Positions 1-13,027 of a stretch of DNA of 64,000 bases are shown piece by piece. The stretch's first letter is position 1. Each line of letters begins with the position of its first letter. The position numbers and the translations under genes were made by a program. The stretch comes from Cytidiella melzeri (Eukaryota; Basidiomycota; Agaricomycetes; Polyporales; Irpicaceae). The DNA is taken from positions 62,001 through 126,000 of the forward strand of contig JABYQR010000088.1 of the NCBI GenBank assembly GCA_022592445.1. Reading direction: 5' to 3'. Under the pieces are notes generated by a model that did not search any database, had not been told where the DNA came from, and worked only from the letters and a program-made list of their open reading frames with translations.

Positions 1-308
1 GCACCCATCTTGCGCCTGCGTTGCTCCTTAGGAGTAGCAATGGTTTCTCGAGGGCGAACAGGTTTACTCGTCGCGCAGGTTGCTCATAGCCCCGAGTCAG
101 GCCTGCTCAGCGACGATAATTTCTCATCACCGTGTGGGCAATCTTACTGTGTACATTGGTAGGTCTGATCGGTGTCAGATGTGTGGTCAAACCCTGGCAT
201 GAATCATTGAGGGTGAGAATAACAAGAGCTGCTAGTTGTGAAAATGAATTCAACGAGGTATGGTTGTACAAAATTCTTGTCCGTTATACATGTGCGAAAA
301 CGAGTCGC
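1..308. other. Left edge, no gene assigned
   Basis: I see no complete gene here. It lies just past the apparent stop codon of the large ankyrin gene on the minus strand. A possible splice donor (GTGAAT) overlaps that gene's last codons and an acceptor-like TAGCAG lies about 85 bases further, so the ankyrin gene could have another exon here, but the frames after that acceptor close quickly. No family similarity was recognised in any frame. Confidence 0.4.
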
Positions 309-3300
309 TTATGAATATGGATTCACTTGGTGCCAATGTAAGGTAGAAAGGTACGCCTCGTAGTCCCCAGTAATAACAGGTTCAGGAATACCTAAGGTAG
401 TAGATTCCTCGTCTTCCTCATCTTTGGGCTTCACTCTGACGAGGCCGGCATACTCTTCAAGACCTTTGTTTACGGACAGATGGACGTCGCTCAGATGTAC
501 AAGGCGACGGAGGCCAGGACGCGCTTCCAGTGCTGCCCTCAAAGCGGCAAGCGTCTCAGAAGGACCGTTAAAGTCTTCAGCGGGTTTCTCCTTCTTCGCG
601 TCGGAGGGTTTGGCTTTCTCCTTCGCAACTTTCTGTTCGAGGCGCTCCGAGAACGCGATCAGCTCCTTCCAGAGCTTGGTACCCTGAACGAGCTTTCCTT
701 CGGCCATGAGGTAATCCAATGTAGCTTTGTATCGGGTCAATTCTGCCTCCTCTTTCGCGAGATCGAAGGGATTCCTTTGCCAGACGACCGAAAGCATCGA
801 AACTGATGGGATCTCGTTGCGTGCAATTGCATTATTGAACTTTTCCTTGAAAGCGGCATAGGTTGCAATCTCTAGCGGTGTAGAGCCCACACTGTCCTCA
901 AGCGTCAGGGCTTCGGCAGGTCCAGCTTCGGCAACGAGGCGAGTAATGGTCGCGTTACCGAGGATCACAGCGACGTGCAGTGGAGTAAATCCAGAGCTGT
1001 CTCGTATCAGATAGTGTTCAGCACCGGTCTCGGTCAAGGCTTTGACCGCACGGATATGCTTATTTTTCACAGCCATATGCAACGGCTGTGAGACCGAAAA
1101 TAAGTACCTCATAGTGAACGTATTGACGATGAACCCACCGTATTTCCGGATGACTTATCCTGCTGTCGAAGAAGCTTGTTCGTGACATCCTTGGGCAATT
1201 TCTCCAGCACGTAATCAAGCAAATTGTTACGATTCTCATCTTCGGGTTTTCCGCAAAGGATGTGGTAGATGTTCCGTCTGCAAATCGGTCAGCGAGCAGA
1301 CCAAGTGACTACTTATGATACTTCTTACTTTTCGTCGTCGCTTTCCATGGGAGATACGCCTTTGGACAAGAGGAAATCAAAGACAGCAGATTCGGTCGAC
1401 CATCTGACAGCGGCCAAGACATTATTGAATCCGTACTTGCGTTGCCTGATTTCCGATGTCAGGCTCCGTAGTAGAAATTGAATACGTGGATTTACCGAAG
1501 CTGGAGGTAATCTTGCATTAGGCTGGCTCGCACCGTAAAAAGCATGTCAATCATGTCTGCACCACGATCACTCCGAATGGCCGCGGTCAAGGGTGTTTCG
1601 TTTAATGCATTTGCGGTCCACCCCAGTAGAGCAGGAATAGCAGTATTGAGATCTGGGAGTTGGCGGATAAGCTTTGCTTGTTGGTCACCATGCGAGGAAG
1701 CATAGAATCGGTATGCCGCAAGAGGTTGTTCACTAGCAAGATACCTCACGGTAGCAGTGGCACAACGTAGAATCGCGGTCCAGAGAATAGGCTCCGAGCT
1801 GACACAAGAGTCCTGCTGTGCATGAGGGTCACCTTTGGCGGCAAGGTCCTTTCTCTTCTTGCCATGGACGTTGAGACCTAGATATACCTTGCTAGACGAA
1901 GTTTCGGAAGACGATTGGCCCTCTACACTGTCGATTGGTATCGAGACATCGATTCCTTTGCCTGTGCGTCGTATATACTCGTCCAACATCGCAGGCCGAT
2001 CAAGAAATAGCAGCTGTTTGAGTACATTTGTGTCCAACAAGTCTTCTTGAAGGCTGCATAAAATGTCCAGCATTTGAACAAACGCTTCAAAGTCGTCCTG
2101 GGCGATGGCCTTGTCGATAGGACCTGACCATGTTGTCTCCCCCTTGTTTGCATCAACCCAAGGGATAGCATAATTAATCATGCGAGAGGGAGGAACTTGA
2201 ACACGAATTTCGGACGGACGGTTTGCGATGTCCACGAAGTCGATAGGTTCTTCTTCATCGTCTATGAAGTCGTCATCGTCCGATTCGTTCTCGTCGTCGT
2301 CACCATCTTTATGAGACAAATATTGAGAATCAGTCGCAAAGAACACGGCGTGCAGTTTTACCTAGCGATACAATCTTGCCGTCAAATCTGCCCTGTGTGG
2401 GCTCCTTCGGACTGTACTGAGCGTATGCAATGGCAAGAATCAATTTAGCTGTGTCCCACTTGCGAGCAAGGATGGCGATAGATAACGGGGTGAAGCCTGA
2501 AAGATGACATGTCAGCGACCAGTAGCTTCAACATTCCACGGCCATACCATAGTTAACAAGTCCCCAATGAACAGAAATTTGCAGGGGAGTATCAACTGTC
2601 TTCTGACTGCTGCGCGGCATGCAAAGCTGCTGTATCTTGCCGTTATCGCCCTCGTGGCACGCCGTGAACAATTCATCGTACAAGGGGATAAGGCTAGAAG
2701 ACATCGTGGTGTGACCCCACGGCCCAACATGGCGATAGAATTGGATACTAGGTCCTTGGAAGGTCTCGATGAGGGGTATATGATGGTATTGTAAGGGAAG
2801 ATCATGCACATAGCGACGCATGGTGTTGGCCATGGAGTGTGGATCAAAATCGTCTTCAGCATTGCTAGGCGGAAGCTCCCAACTGGCCTTTGCCTTGGAA
2901 GCGACGAGAAGTTGTTCGACTTCCGTAAAATAGTCATGAATCTCGTCGAGAGGGTATATATTCAAGCCTATCTGAGAACCGCTGGATTTTGTGTTCCTGC
3001 AAATCGCAATGATCTTCTGAACCTCTACTTTCCAGCTAGGGAGTTCTGGGCTGGGCGTGACAAGAGGTGCAGGAAGATCCTTCGCGTGTGTCAATTCTGA
3101 GACATTCGTTGCCATCGGTGAATGCGTATGAGAGGCAGAGAGTATACGAGCTTCTGGGGCAGATTTTGGAGCAGGCTTCGGTTGCTTCGATTGGTCGATC
3201 TTCCGCACGACCAGGCGCACATAGTCAAGGTAAGTCCCTTGACCCTTATTATTGCCGTGCCTGCGTCGATACTCTGGGAGTTCCGCATTCACGTCGGCGC

Positions 3301-6234
3301 CCAGTGCGACTAGCAGATGTATGGACTGGTTGTAGTTGAGTAATGCAGCTTCCAGCGGGGTAGGGACTTGCATAGATGATATCTCCTGGACGTATTGATT
3401 ATTCTTGACCCTGGGAGAAATGAGCCGTGTTTCCACAAGGCAGAAAAGACGAATGTACACACTTCATGTCCCTTGCCCTCTCAACGTCGTTAACATCTGT
3501 GTCAACCTTGGCTCCGTGAGCCAACAAAACTGCCAGAATGGAATAGCAGCCCTTTTCTAGAACCGAGACAAGTGGAAAGATCACTGGTCGGTGGTTTGGC
3601 ATATACGGAACGTGCAAAACTGTCTTTGCATTGGGATCGCGGGAAAGGAAGGTAGACACCAGCTTCGGTTTCGACTTGCAGACCATACGGTGGAACACGG
3701 TCGCAAGATCTGCATCCGCTTCGGACGACACATTTCCAGCAGCGAGAAGCTTTTCAGCAATCCGGCATGCCTCGTCTTCGTCCTCGGTCACGGAAGTTAG
3801 GATCAGAGGTTGTGCATATTTGTAGCTGTGCCCGACCGTAACCTTGGCTATGAGCTTAGCATTCGCTCCCGACGCCAGCAAAAGATCAAAGGCCGCGGAA
3901 GATCCAGCCACAATTGCGTAGTGCAAAGGAGACAGTGCATGGTCCCAATCCTGAGCATCGATTTCGAATACATCAGGCTCCTCGGTCTCATCCTCCGGTA
4001 TTGTATCGTTGTTGGTGACCCCCTCCGCGCCGTCGTCCTTCGCGCCTACACCATTTTCTTCTTCTGAGTCCCAATCGTCTTCGCTGCTGTCACGCATCTC
4101 GATGTCGGAGTCGGACCCCTCATTATCGGACTGTTCGAGATCTATAGATCCCTCCTCCTCCTTCTTTGCCTCCTGCCCCTTATGAGCGGCCTCCCGAGCG
4201 GCCTCAGCATTTACGGCGCTGCGCTCCAGCAACTTCCTCACCACGTCCGGAAGGTTCAGTTGAGCAGCGAGATGAAGGACAGTTCTGCCGTCTACAAGCC
4301 GCGAGGTCATCCGAGCTTCGGCGTCGATCAAGTCGAAGGTGATATCGACCGCCTTAGACAACACGGCAACCTGTAGAGGCGTGCGACCGACATGGTCCCG
4401 ACGGTTCACGTCCATTCCCTCTTTGATCATCTTCGAAACGGCTGGCCTATCGTGGGATGCAATAGCTGCAAAGAACTTCTCAGTCAAACCCATATAGGCC
4501 TGCTCGCTCCATTCGCCTTCGTCGATTGGATTGAAGCTGCCAGATATGGATTGTCGTCCCGCATCCTCTACAATGAACCTAGCAGACGTAAGGTAAGTAA
4601 GGCGCAAAGATTTTGAGTCAAACGCCATACTGGACTCTATCGCGTATATAAGATTCATCCTCCACACGCTGCAACTCCCGTTCTTCGTCATTTTTGGGAG
4701 CGATGCAGTTCTAGAGCGAATTGTTGCAAATCAGCCGACTTTTCACGAATTGATCATAGCGACTGACCTCGCAGCAGTCCTCTAAGCACTCTGGCATTGT
4801 TCCGAAGAAAGCCGGGTGACGATGAAGTCTTCTTCCCTTGTTCTTAGGATTATACGGCGCTGTACTCTCTTCAGTAAAGCTGCATTGAGAAGCAAGGCGT
4901 ACGTACAATTCATCCCAAGATCCTGTGGGAGGTGAAATATTAGTGACACTTCGACGTCTGGAGAGGAATACGCACGGTCTGATACACAAGCTTTTCAATA
5001 CGTCTTGCATCCCATCCTGGGCCATACGGTATATGCAGCGACACAACATCATAGTCACTTAGCTCCAGCCCAGAATTCACCTCGTCCTTGAGATCGCCTT
5101 TGTATTGCTTGACTTTCGACCGCCTCCACACACCCAACTTGTCTGGACGATTTCTCAGCTTGCGACGCGAATTGACGTAACTATCGCGTGCGATTGGTGT
5201 AGCCAATTTTTCAAGTACAAGGAGGCGAGCCAATCCTTGGACGCGAACAACAGAGCGTTCGAAGATCTTGAATAGTGCGACATCAGCACACCAGCTTGGG
5301 AAAATGTAGAGATGCTCACAGTAGGATCTATATCTTCGCGCCTGATCTGAGGTACATATATCTCCATGTCTCGAGCGGCATACTTCGCAAGCCGGACTTC
5401 GTACGACGGCGAGCGACGCGTGACATCTGTGGTGTTGCATTGACGCATCGCGGCCACGATAGCACGGGGGTTAGCCCAGACTCGCTGTCCATCGTACGCG
5501 CAGCAGGGCGCGTCGACGTCGAAGCCCGCAAGGACTTCCGCCGGTGACTGGTAGAGACGAAGCACAATCTGCACGGCGCGGTATGGATATTGAGAATGGA
5601 TGGAAACGGTATGCTTTGTTCGTATGCAAGTCACATCCCACGGGATCGAATCTCTGACGGCCTCATAAATGGTGTTGATCTTGACCTCGGCTTGCTCTGG
5701 GGTAAGTCCATATAAGAACAAGTCCACATCGGACGCTGGATAGGCAAAGGTATGAAAATGCTTCCTGAGGGCTCTTTTGGACACCGTCGCCTTTTCAGGT
5801 ACAGGAGCAAGGCAAGCCTGAACCGCACCACCAGCGACGATGACATTGTTCCAGTCAAGGAGCTGCGAAAGGGATCCTTCGGTGAAGATAGCCCAGTTCT
5901 TGTTGAACTCGTCCAAAGTTTGAACCATGGCTGGAGATCCCTCCTTGCGTCGTTGTTCATCCAACAAGGGCATGACATATCGTGCAGAGAGGTCGTTCTC
6001 ATCGGTAACCACGCGAGCACGAGTTGTACGGATAGTGGGAGGCGCGCTGAATACGTCGACGAGACCGACGTGGGGATCCTTGAGACGAGCGTTGCCCTTG
6101 TCCTGGGCGAACAACTTGCGGAGTTCGGCCTCATCTTCGAGCGACGGACGAAGGACTACGTCGAGGTCGGCACCTGGACCAGTCGGAAGCTGCTCGATAC
6201 GAGCGAGGAAGGCAGCCGCTTCGCTGTTCTGCAT
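309..6234 (-). CDS. Nucleotidyltransferase-like domain/ankyrin repeat protein
   Basis: Eleven exons (5320-6234, 4972-5266, 4768-4922, 4631-4710, 3463-4578, 2548-3410, 2362-2496, 1496-2306, 1329-1445, 1139-1277, 309-1085) join in frame to 1800 residues. The first 400 residues contain a GG (135-136) followed by an S-D-V-D-L-F stretch (168-173), the layout of the Pol-beta-type nucleotidyltransferase fold. The rest carries scattered ankyrin repeats (GRTPLQVAV, GRTVLHLAA, SPLHYAIVAG, FTPLHVAVILG) separated by acidic low-complexity segments rich in D, E and S. The combination is seen in agaricomycete ankyrin proteins of unknown function; a scaffold role is only inferred, and catalysis by the N-terminal fold is untested. 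ATG at 6234 is the first in-frame Met. All introns are 49-57 bp. The C-terminus is uncertain because a weak donor overlaps the last codons and an exon beyond 309 cannot be excluded. Confidence 0.8.
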
Positions 6235-6729
6235 GGCGGCGGGGAAAACGGATTAAACTTTCTGAGGAGAGAGATAGAAAGACAGCAGGGCTGATGTCTG
6301 GCATTTCAGCACATATGACTGCGATGTTATATACTCAACGGAGGTAGATTTGGGCGCTGGAGTCCTCGTTGTATGTGCGCAACATCGGTTAGTGCCCGAC
6401 CTGTAATAGTGCCGCCTTGCCTAGTTGGGAAGGCGTCGGGACCGACGTTTCGCATTGATGCGCTCACAACGAGCCAAACCGCTGTGAAACAATTCCCTTG
6501 ACTCGACAGTCCATCATGCTCACACGATCGCGGGGAACATTCGAGTCATAAGCTAGGGCGCTTTCGTCGGCCCGACAACGTGCTAGGCACATAAGATGGC
6601 GGAAATGTTTGATATGTCAGAACGGCCACGGACGCCGTAAGACGGAAATGATTGAACGATAGAAATAAATACAAGAGAGCAGTAGTAGAGTATATGATTA
6701 CGTTCCAGCAGGCCAAGTCATTTCAAAAT
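6235..6729. promoter_or_regulatory. Intergenic, promoter of ankyrin gene
   Basis: This gap separates the 3' end of the Tea4-like gene from the start of the ankyrin gene, both on the minus strand. It should hold the Tea4-like 3' UTR and the ankyrin promoter. No TATA box, RNA gene or extra coding region was recognised. Confidence 0.4.
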
Positions 6730-9700
6730 TCAGAACACATGAGCAACATGCTGCAAGAGATTGTCAAGTGCCTGGCAGGTTACGGACAGAGTGAGTCAAA
6801 CGTGCATGAAGTACGAATTCAGCAACTTACCGTATCCATCTGCTCTAGCTCTTTGAACGAACTAGCATAGATATCTCGGATCTGAGGGTGTAGGGAATCA
6901 ACATCGATATCCCTCCCAAAGAGAAGGTCGTCAACCGGGTCCAGCGGCGGAAGTTCAGGTTTTGTGGTGACCATCGCTCTCAATTCTATGACGGCGAGCA
7001 TTTGCGAGAAACCAAAGTCATCTCTTGGCAAGACCAGACGGGGCTTATCCTCGGCCATCGGTTTGGCTGTCGAATGGCCAGGAAGTGACATAGTCGGAGA
7101 GTTACTTCGGTACATGGATGAGTCAGACATGACTGAAGCCAACGACTGTTGCCGGTCGTGTGGCGGTCTCACTCCTTTCTGCAGTGAGCCAGACGGTGTA
7201 GAAGCATGACCTCTGGAAGAGTCACCTGGGCTTGCAGTGCGATAGCTGGATAAGCGAGACAGGGGTGACGCAGCGCGCTGCGCAGTCGACGTGGGCGTTG
7301 TCGACCTCGCGTTCATCACGTTTGCGTTAGGGGTTGCTGCACGAGAGCTACTGAATCCCCCTTCAGCAGTAGAGTAATCGGATGGAGAGGTCGATCTGGC
7401 GGAATCCATCGTGTAATAAGTGGCATCTGAGTTTGTCTGCGACATGGTGGGTCGGCCGCTCTCTTTCTCGTGCTTGATTTTGCTGAGAACACGGTCGAGC
7501 TTCGCCCCTAGACCGTCCTTTCCACGACTGAGAACGCCATGGAGCAAGTCGTCCCTAGCGATATCACTCCTCTCTTTGTGAGGCCCTGCTTCGCTGCGCC
7601 ACTCAGCTTCGACAATATCACTGATGTCGTAAGTCTCGCCATCCGGTTCTACGTATGAATAGCGCATCCTGTCGTCTACCTCATAACGCGAACTACGGAT
7701 CATCGCATTTCCTGGCAAAAGCACATCCAACCCTCTTGCCGAGTTGGTCTGCGCAGACAGAATGGCACGTTGGTTTGCCCTGGTAGCTGCTCGTTGTGCT
7801 GCAATGATCTCCTGCTTCGACATCTGGCGTTTGGGCTCATCGTTGGCGCTTATTGTAGAATCGGATGTCACACTGGAACCGCTCAGGGACTCTCTCTGCA
7901 TCTTCTGCAGTGCTATCTCGTCCAACGGAGCAGAGGACCTGTGACGGGATGAAGGGCGGTACGCAACAGCGCGACGAAGGATGAAGCTAGGGTCATCAGG
8001 TGCAATATCTTCGATGCTACCCAATAGCTGTGTTGAGTCCACCGAACGCCTCTTCGAGTCGTTACCACGATGACCGGCAGCACGATATGTTGGCGGTCGA
8101 ACGAAAGCATCGATGACCTTGCTTGTGGGTGAAAGTTCCCTCTCTATACTGTCGTTAGCAAGAAGTAAAACAGTTGCACGTCGACATACCTTTCCCACCA
8201 GCCTCTACCGACAAGACATACCGGACCCTCGTTGAGCTACGCCGTTTGGCAAGCTTGTCTTCGACTTCATCACCACCGTCCACCACACCATCGATGATCC
8301 CGAACCGCTCCAGGCCTCGTTCAATAACCTCGGCTACCGAAGCATTTTTGGGGAACATGAAGACTTTCCTCCGTTCAGTCGCTGAGATACTCGGAGAAGA
8401 AATGGCGCCCCCGTGGCGGTCACGCAATGTGTTCTTAAACACGATCGCCTCCGTGAGAGGGTCGAAAACCATGTCATCAGGCAAGTCCTCAGGGTGAATG
8501 ACCAGCTGCAGAGCGAATCTGAAGGAAGGAGAACTGAATCGTTCGGAGACAGCAGGGATACCAGTATTGATCGTAAGATATTGGTTACTTGAACGTGGTG
8601 ATTCGCCATCTTCGTCTGCGCTCTCCGCCATGAGAGTCTCTTCGGCTTCATCGAGGAAGTCCTCGTCGGGGTCGCCACCGCGACGATTCAAGTAGAATTT
8701 AACAGCCGAGTCGTCAGTAAAGTCATTCATAGGTAGCTTCTTGATCGCAGGATGCATCGACAGGTTACTGGAAATGGAGCTGATGCTGCCTACACTGCTT
8801 CGTTTCACCTTCGGCAGCTCCATTGCGGCCTCTACCAAAGACTCAAACACAACAAGAGGCTTCTCGCCAGCGAGCAAAGTGGCAGAGGAGCCCTCAACTT
8901 GCTTGATGGAGAGGTAGTAATTGCTGATATCCTCTCCTGACAATCGGAAGCGCTGAACAGCTTGTCGAACGAGGTCAGATGCGGTAGTCGACGAGTTGAG
9001 CAGGACTGTTTTGAACGTGGCTTCCGTTTGCAGGTTGTTTCCGGCAAAGACGCGAATAACGCTGAGATCAGGTAGACCTATACCTTGACCATCCATGCCC
9101 CCAGGAGAGAGCACAAGAGAACCTGGACGAGGCCGGGATCCGACCGTGAGGCTGTTGGCAGAGCTTGGTGATGACAAAAGAGAATTTGAAGACGGCATGA
9201 CAGATGATGCAGATTGCAGGCCAAAAGACGGCTGGACTTCCGGGGGCGAAGATGGGGAGCGATTGAGATACTGCTGGTAAAGAGCCTGTTGCTGCTGGTC
9301 GCGCTGTCGTAGCTGGGATGCATGCTGCGACAGCTGTGCTGCCACAACCGTAGGAGCTCCGGCCTGAGCCTGCTGCTGAGCCACTTGTCGGCGAGGTTCT
9401 GCAACAGACTTTTGCTGCTGTATCGCTTGCTGTTGTTGCTGTCGAGCGTTGATGGTGACTGGCGAAGGCGTGTCGGTCCCACTCGTGCTGCCGTGCTGGT
9501 TGTTGCTGGACCGTCCAGATTCCGTCGAGTGCCTGTCTGCAATGTTTTCGACACTTCCAACACTTGCAACGCTGCCACCCTCCGAGCTAATCCCTCCACC
9601 GCTCTTTTCCTTACCCTTGTCCTTCTTTCTCCCAAAGAGTCCGCCAAACACACCGCTGCTCTTCTTCTTCTTGTCCTTCCCTCCTTCGTCATCCGTAGTA

Positions 9701-11017
9701 ATCTCTCCCCGGTCCTTGCGCAATTTTCCTGCTTGTTTCGGGTCGGATGCCGAGCTAGCAGAGCGGCTAGGACTCTTGTTGGCTTTCTTACGCTGTGCCT
9801 CCTCAAGAGCTTCTATCTCCTCTCTGGTCCGCTTCCGCTCTTCCTGCTGTTGCTGCATGATGGCGCTGGGCAGAAGGGGTCCGTCTCGAGCAGGCGAGTG
9901 ATCGTCTGCTGAGCGCGCAACCGGAGGGGTGATCGACACCTTGCGGGTCTCTGTTACTTGAGCCGGATCCATAACCTTCCCAGGAGACGTTGGTGAGCTA
10001 GAAGCAGAGGTATCCTGGCCGCCCGCCAGACGCTCTTTGGAGCTCTGCGAACGCAACACCGTAGGCTGGCTACCGGATGCCGCATTCCGCTGGCGATCAT
10101 CCTGAGCGCGCTGTTGAGCCATAGCCTGCTGCTGCTGAAGCTGTCTCCGAGCAGGGTCGTGCGGGGAATCAGCAACGTTCATCTGCGAGTTCGCCGACGA
10201 GACAACAACCTGGGCTCCTTGCATGCCTTCCACTGCACCATCCTCCCAGCTTATACCATCATCGGGTTCCATACCTGGTGGGCCGCCTTCTGCCGAAGCC
10301 CGCTCGCGCTCCAGCTCTTGTTCCTCTGCAAGATCGGGATCCTCATCTTCATATGCCTCATCATCCCACTCAGTATCTTCATCTTCTTCTTCTTCATCAC
10401 CCCACACAGCGGGCAAATAACGATGCACAAACAAAGCGGGAGTGAAACTAACGCCTTTAGCCGAACGCGAGCGATTCCGTGAACCTGCGCGGGCTGTACC
10501 AGGCGTTGGTGACGGGCATGCCTGGTTAGACCCAGTGCGAGACGAAAGCAGGCGGTCTCTAGTCTCTTGCAACTCTGCATGGGTAGCAGAGGCGAGCTAA
10601 AAACTTATTAGCCGTATGGTGCTATTGGTATTATGGTATACGCACGTCAACGTTACGATGTTTGTTCAGCCGTGCAAGTCGCTCAAACGGAGTTTCGATA
10701 TTCTCAGCTGGGATATAGCCCACTTCTTGAGTCTTGAGCACACGGACGAGCCACCAGTAACTGTTGCTGTCATCCATCAAAAAAAGGCTGTCTCCTTTGA
10801 CGACATTAGCTTGACCGTCAACAGTTGCTGCAAAACTATGCAGAGCGTAGACGAGATCGAAGTCGATAGATTCATTCGGAATGGACAGAGACGAAGAGCC
10901 GTCATCGTCATCCATGTAATCTTCTCTGTCCTCTCCGTCTGAGTCGTCTTCGAGCACAGAGTGTTCCTCGTCGGAAGGATACCCCGTGTCGTGTGAATGG
11001 TGGTCTTCTGGAGCCAT
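6730..11017 (-). CDS. tea4: Tea4/Bud14-like SH3 polarity protein
   Basis: Four exons (10646-11017, 8190-10596, 6831-8143, 6730-6771) give 1377 residues. An acidic N-terminus leads into an SH3 domain at about 53-113 with the ALHSF, YWWLVRV and VGYIPAENIE signatures, very close to the Bud14/Wsh3/Tea4 SH3. At 171-175 lies KGVSF, an RVxF-type docking motif for protein phosphatase 1, as expected for a family that recruits PP1 to cell tips. After a long Q/S-rich region comes a ubiquitin-like Ras-association-type domain at about 630-725. The rest is disordered. Family knowledge: these proteins link microtubule ends, formins and PP1 in polarised growth. The in-frame ATG at 11017 is used; the longer reading frame starts with TTG. 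The last exon is only 14 codons including the stop and is inferred from clean splice signals. It is divergent from MED10. Confidence 0.85.
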
Positions 11018-11683
11018 TGAACTGCGCAAATCGGTCTTGTCCTGTCTGCGAGGTCTTCTGGGGACTTGAAAGATCTACGTCAGGTGGCTGAGCATATGTG
11101 GTAGGGTCACGAACATGTGTATGGCCTGATGGCTCAGCAACAAGTAGGTGAGGGTTTGAGTAGAATTTGGGATAGAAGAGGGCCTGAAATAAGCAGTAGC
11201 GGTCCTACAGCTGAAGTAGGAGAAGAGATAGGGATAATCCAGAAAGAGCGTCGATGTGGGGGAAGGGAAGGCGAAGAGTCGACGAATTAGCACTTCGGGC
11301 TGTGTCCTGACCTGCGCTGGTGCATTCAATCCCGGGAACGTAGCCTGTGTCTTGCAGCAGTCCTAGGTTCCTCGAAAGTTGGTCGAAAGCGAGAGAAGGG
11401 TATATGTGTTGGTGGTTGCGACGTGACCGTGCTCGGGATAAGCAATAACTGTAACAAATCCGTAATAGAATTGCTTATCTCGATATAGAAGTACTTCCAA
11501 TGTAAGCAATTGGTTGTTGACTTGTCTAGCCGTGAGAATCTACTGCTCTACTTGTTACCCCACTCACTCGACTTGTGCTGCACACCGCAACTTCAACTAG
11601 TAAGCTTTGAGCAGTCATCCATAAATCATCCACTAATCATTGCTTCTAGGAAACGTCGATTGTCGCAAGAGCACCTTCTCGTG
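11018..11683. promoter_or_regulatory. Divergent promoter Tea4-like/MED10
   Basis: This 666 bp gap separates two divergently transcribed genes and must contain both promoters. No open frame with a genuine ATG and family similarity was found. The frame that runs from 11510 into MED10 begins with TTG, not ATG. Confidence 0.5.
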
Positions 11684-12349
11684 ATGGCTCGGGCCAGTCT
11701 TCCAGGACCTACGCCAGCCCCAGACTCTCCTCGCTCGTCTGAATCTCCACCTCCGGCGGGTGTTCAAGGAGACCTTGAGCTCGAACTGCTCGGTCTTGCG
11801 AACGCGCTATACAATCTCGGCACGACAGTCGTTAACGACCTCACGAAGGAGAAGGACAAGCCAGGAGGCGGGAAGCAGGTCGGGATAAGAGTGTGAGTAT
11901 CAAAACTCGATGTCCCCGTTTACATACACTCAACTGGATGCTCCAGCAACGATGTGATAAGCCACTTGGCCCATATTGACCAAATGTCTGAACACGTGCA
12001 AACGATGATCCCTATGCAAGTGCTCGCGGAGATTGACAACTCACGCAACCCTATGCAGCTCACGAGGGAACGCCTTGAACGCGCCGCTACGGAGAACCAG
12101 TTCATGAACGGAAAGATACAGGCTGTTCAGGTGCCTCATGCGACGCTTCAAGTATTTGACGGAGACTAACGCTTCGCCTAGTCCTATCGTAGATATTACA
12201 ACGAGGCTCTGGTTCAGAGCTTCCCGGACATGGCACCATACTTGAGCGAACCGTCTGCTCTGTTGAAAGAATCACAAGTTGCTCGTGATCGTTCAACGCA
12301 ATCGAGTGGTGCCGTTGACATGGTTCATGTCAACGGCTCCCTTGGCTGA
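11684..12349 (+). CDS. MED10: Mediator complex subunit 10 (Med10/Nut2)
   Basis: Three exons (11684-11892, 11947-12130, 12182-12349) encode 186 residues. After a short Pro-rich leader, the family core is clear: ELELLGLANALYNLG, then GKQVGIRVNDVI across the first splice site, then IPMQVLAEIDNSRNPMQLT and ERAATENQFMNGKIQAVQ before the second intron, then SYRRYYNEALVQSFP. Med10 is a middle-module subunit of Mediator, the co-activator that bridges transcription factors and RNA polymerase II in the nucleus. Length suits fungal Med10. ATG 11684 is chosen because the longer upstream frame lacks an ATG. A short C-terminal tail after PYLSEPS is not conserved in the family. Confidence 0.95.
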
Positions 12350-13027
12350 GACTCAGATTTCGTTGCTTGTATGCGTGCAGTAGCGGTGAGCAACGGTATC
12401 GCCGACACTTACTCTCTGCACGCGCCCTGGCTGACGTCGAGCAGCGTCTCAGATCGGAACATATATCCTGGCCTCGGATTCTAGCGGTGTCGGAGGAGTG
12501 CTGCCCTCGCATAAACCAGCTTTTGTGCGTTCTCGGCACAGCCCACCGACAGTCTCATCTCGCCTTCATTGCGGTCAAAGTGCGGTGTCCCCCGCAGCTG
12601 ACGGCGTGCCGCCGAGGAGGATATTAGTGGCAGCTGTGATCCGCAGAGTAGACACGGAGTGGTTGTCTTGGAAACGTTTTATTGCAATGATACCTGTTGC
12701 GTTTTGTACCCGGACACGCACAAAAATAATCGATTGGGGACATGCCTCGGTCAGTGAGTGATCTCTGCGGGCGTCGACGGACTCTCCTTTAACCACAACC
12801 CCCATCTCGAGCTTTTGTGCTCTGCCATTCCTTGCTCTCTTCTCTCCTCGTCTCTTTCCAAACCAATCAACGCTACGGTTTGGCCTAAATACCCAGCGTC
12901 TCCAATACTGAACGATCCCGCTAATTGTCCCATTGTCAACTCTATTCCCTTGCTTACGATCCCTCATCCACCCTCCAGCCTATCTTCTGCTGTCGAATAC
13001 CCTCATTTTCCGTTGTTGTACAACCCA
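12350..13027. other. Intergenic between MED10 and RIC8
   Basis: This 678 bp stretch lies between two plus-strand genes and should hold the MED10 3' UTR and the RIC8 promoter and leader. The pyrimidine-rich run just before the RIC8 ATG is typical of fungal 5' leaders. No further gene was recognised. Confidence 0.5.

Noticed and set aside
9078..9912. Open frames on both strands inside the Tea4-like gene
   Set aside because: Low-complexity shadows of the Gln/Ser-rich coding exon.
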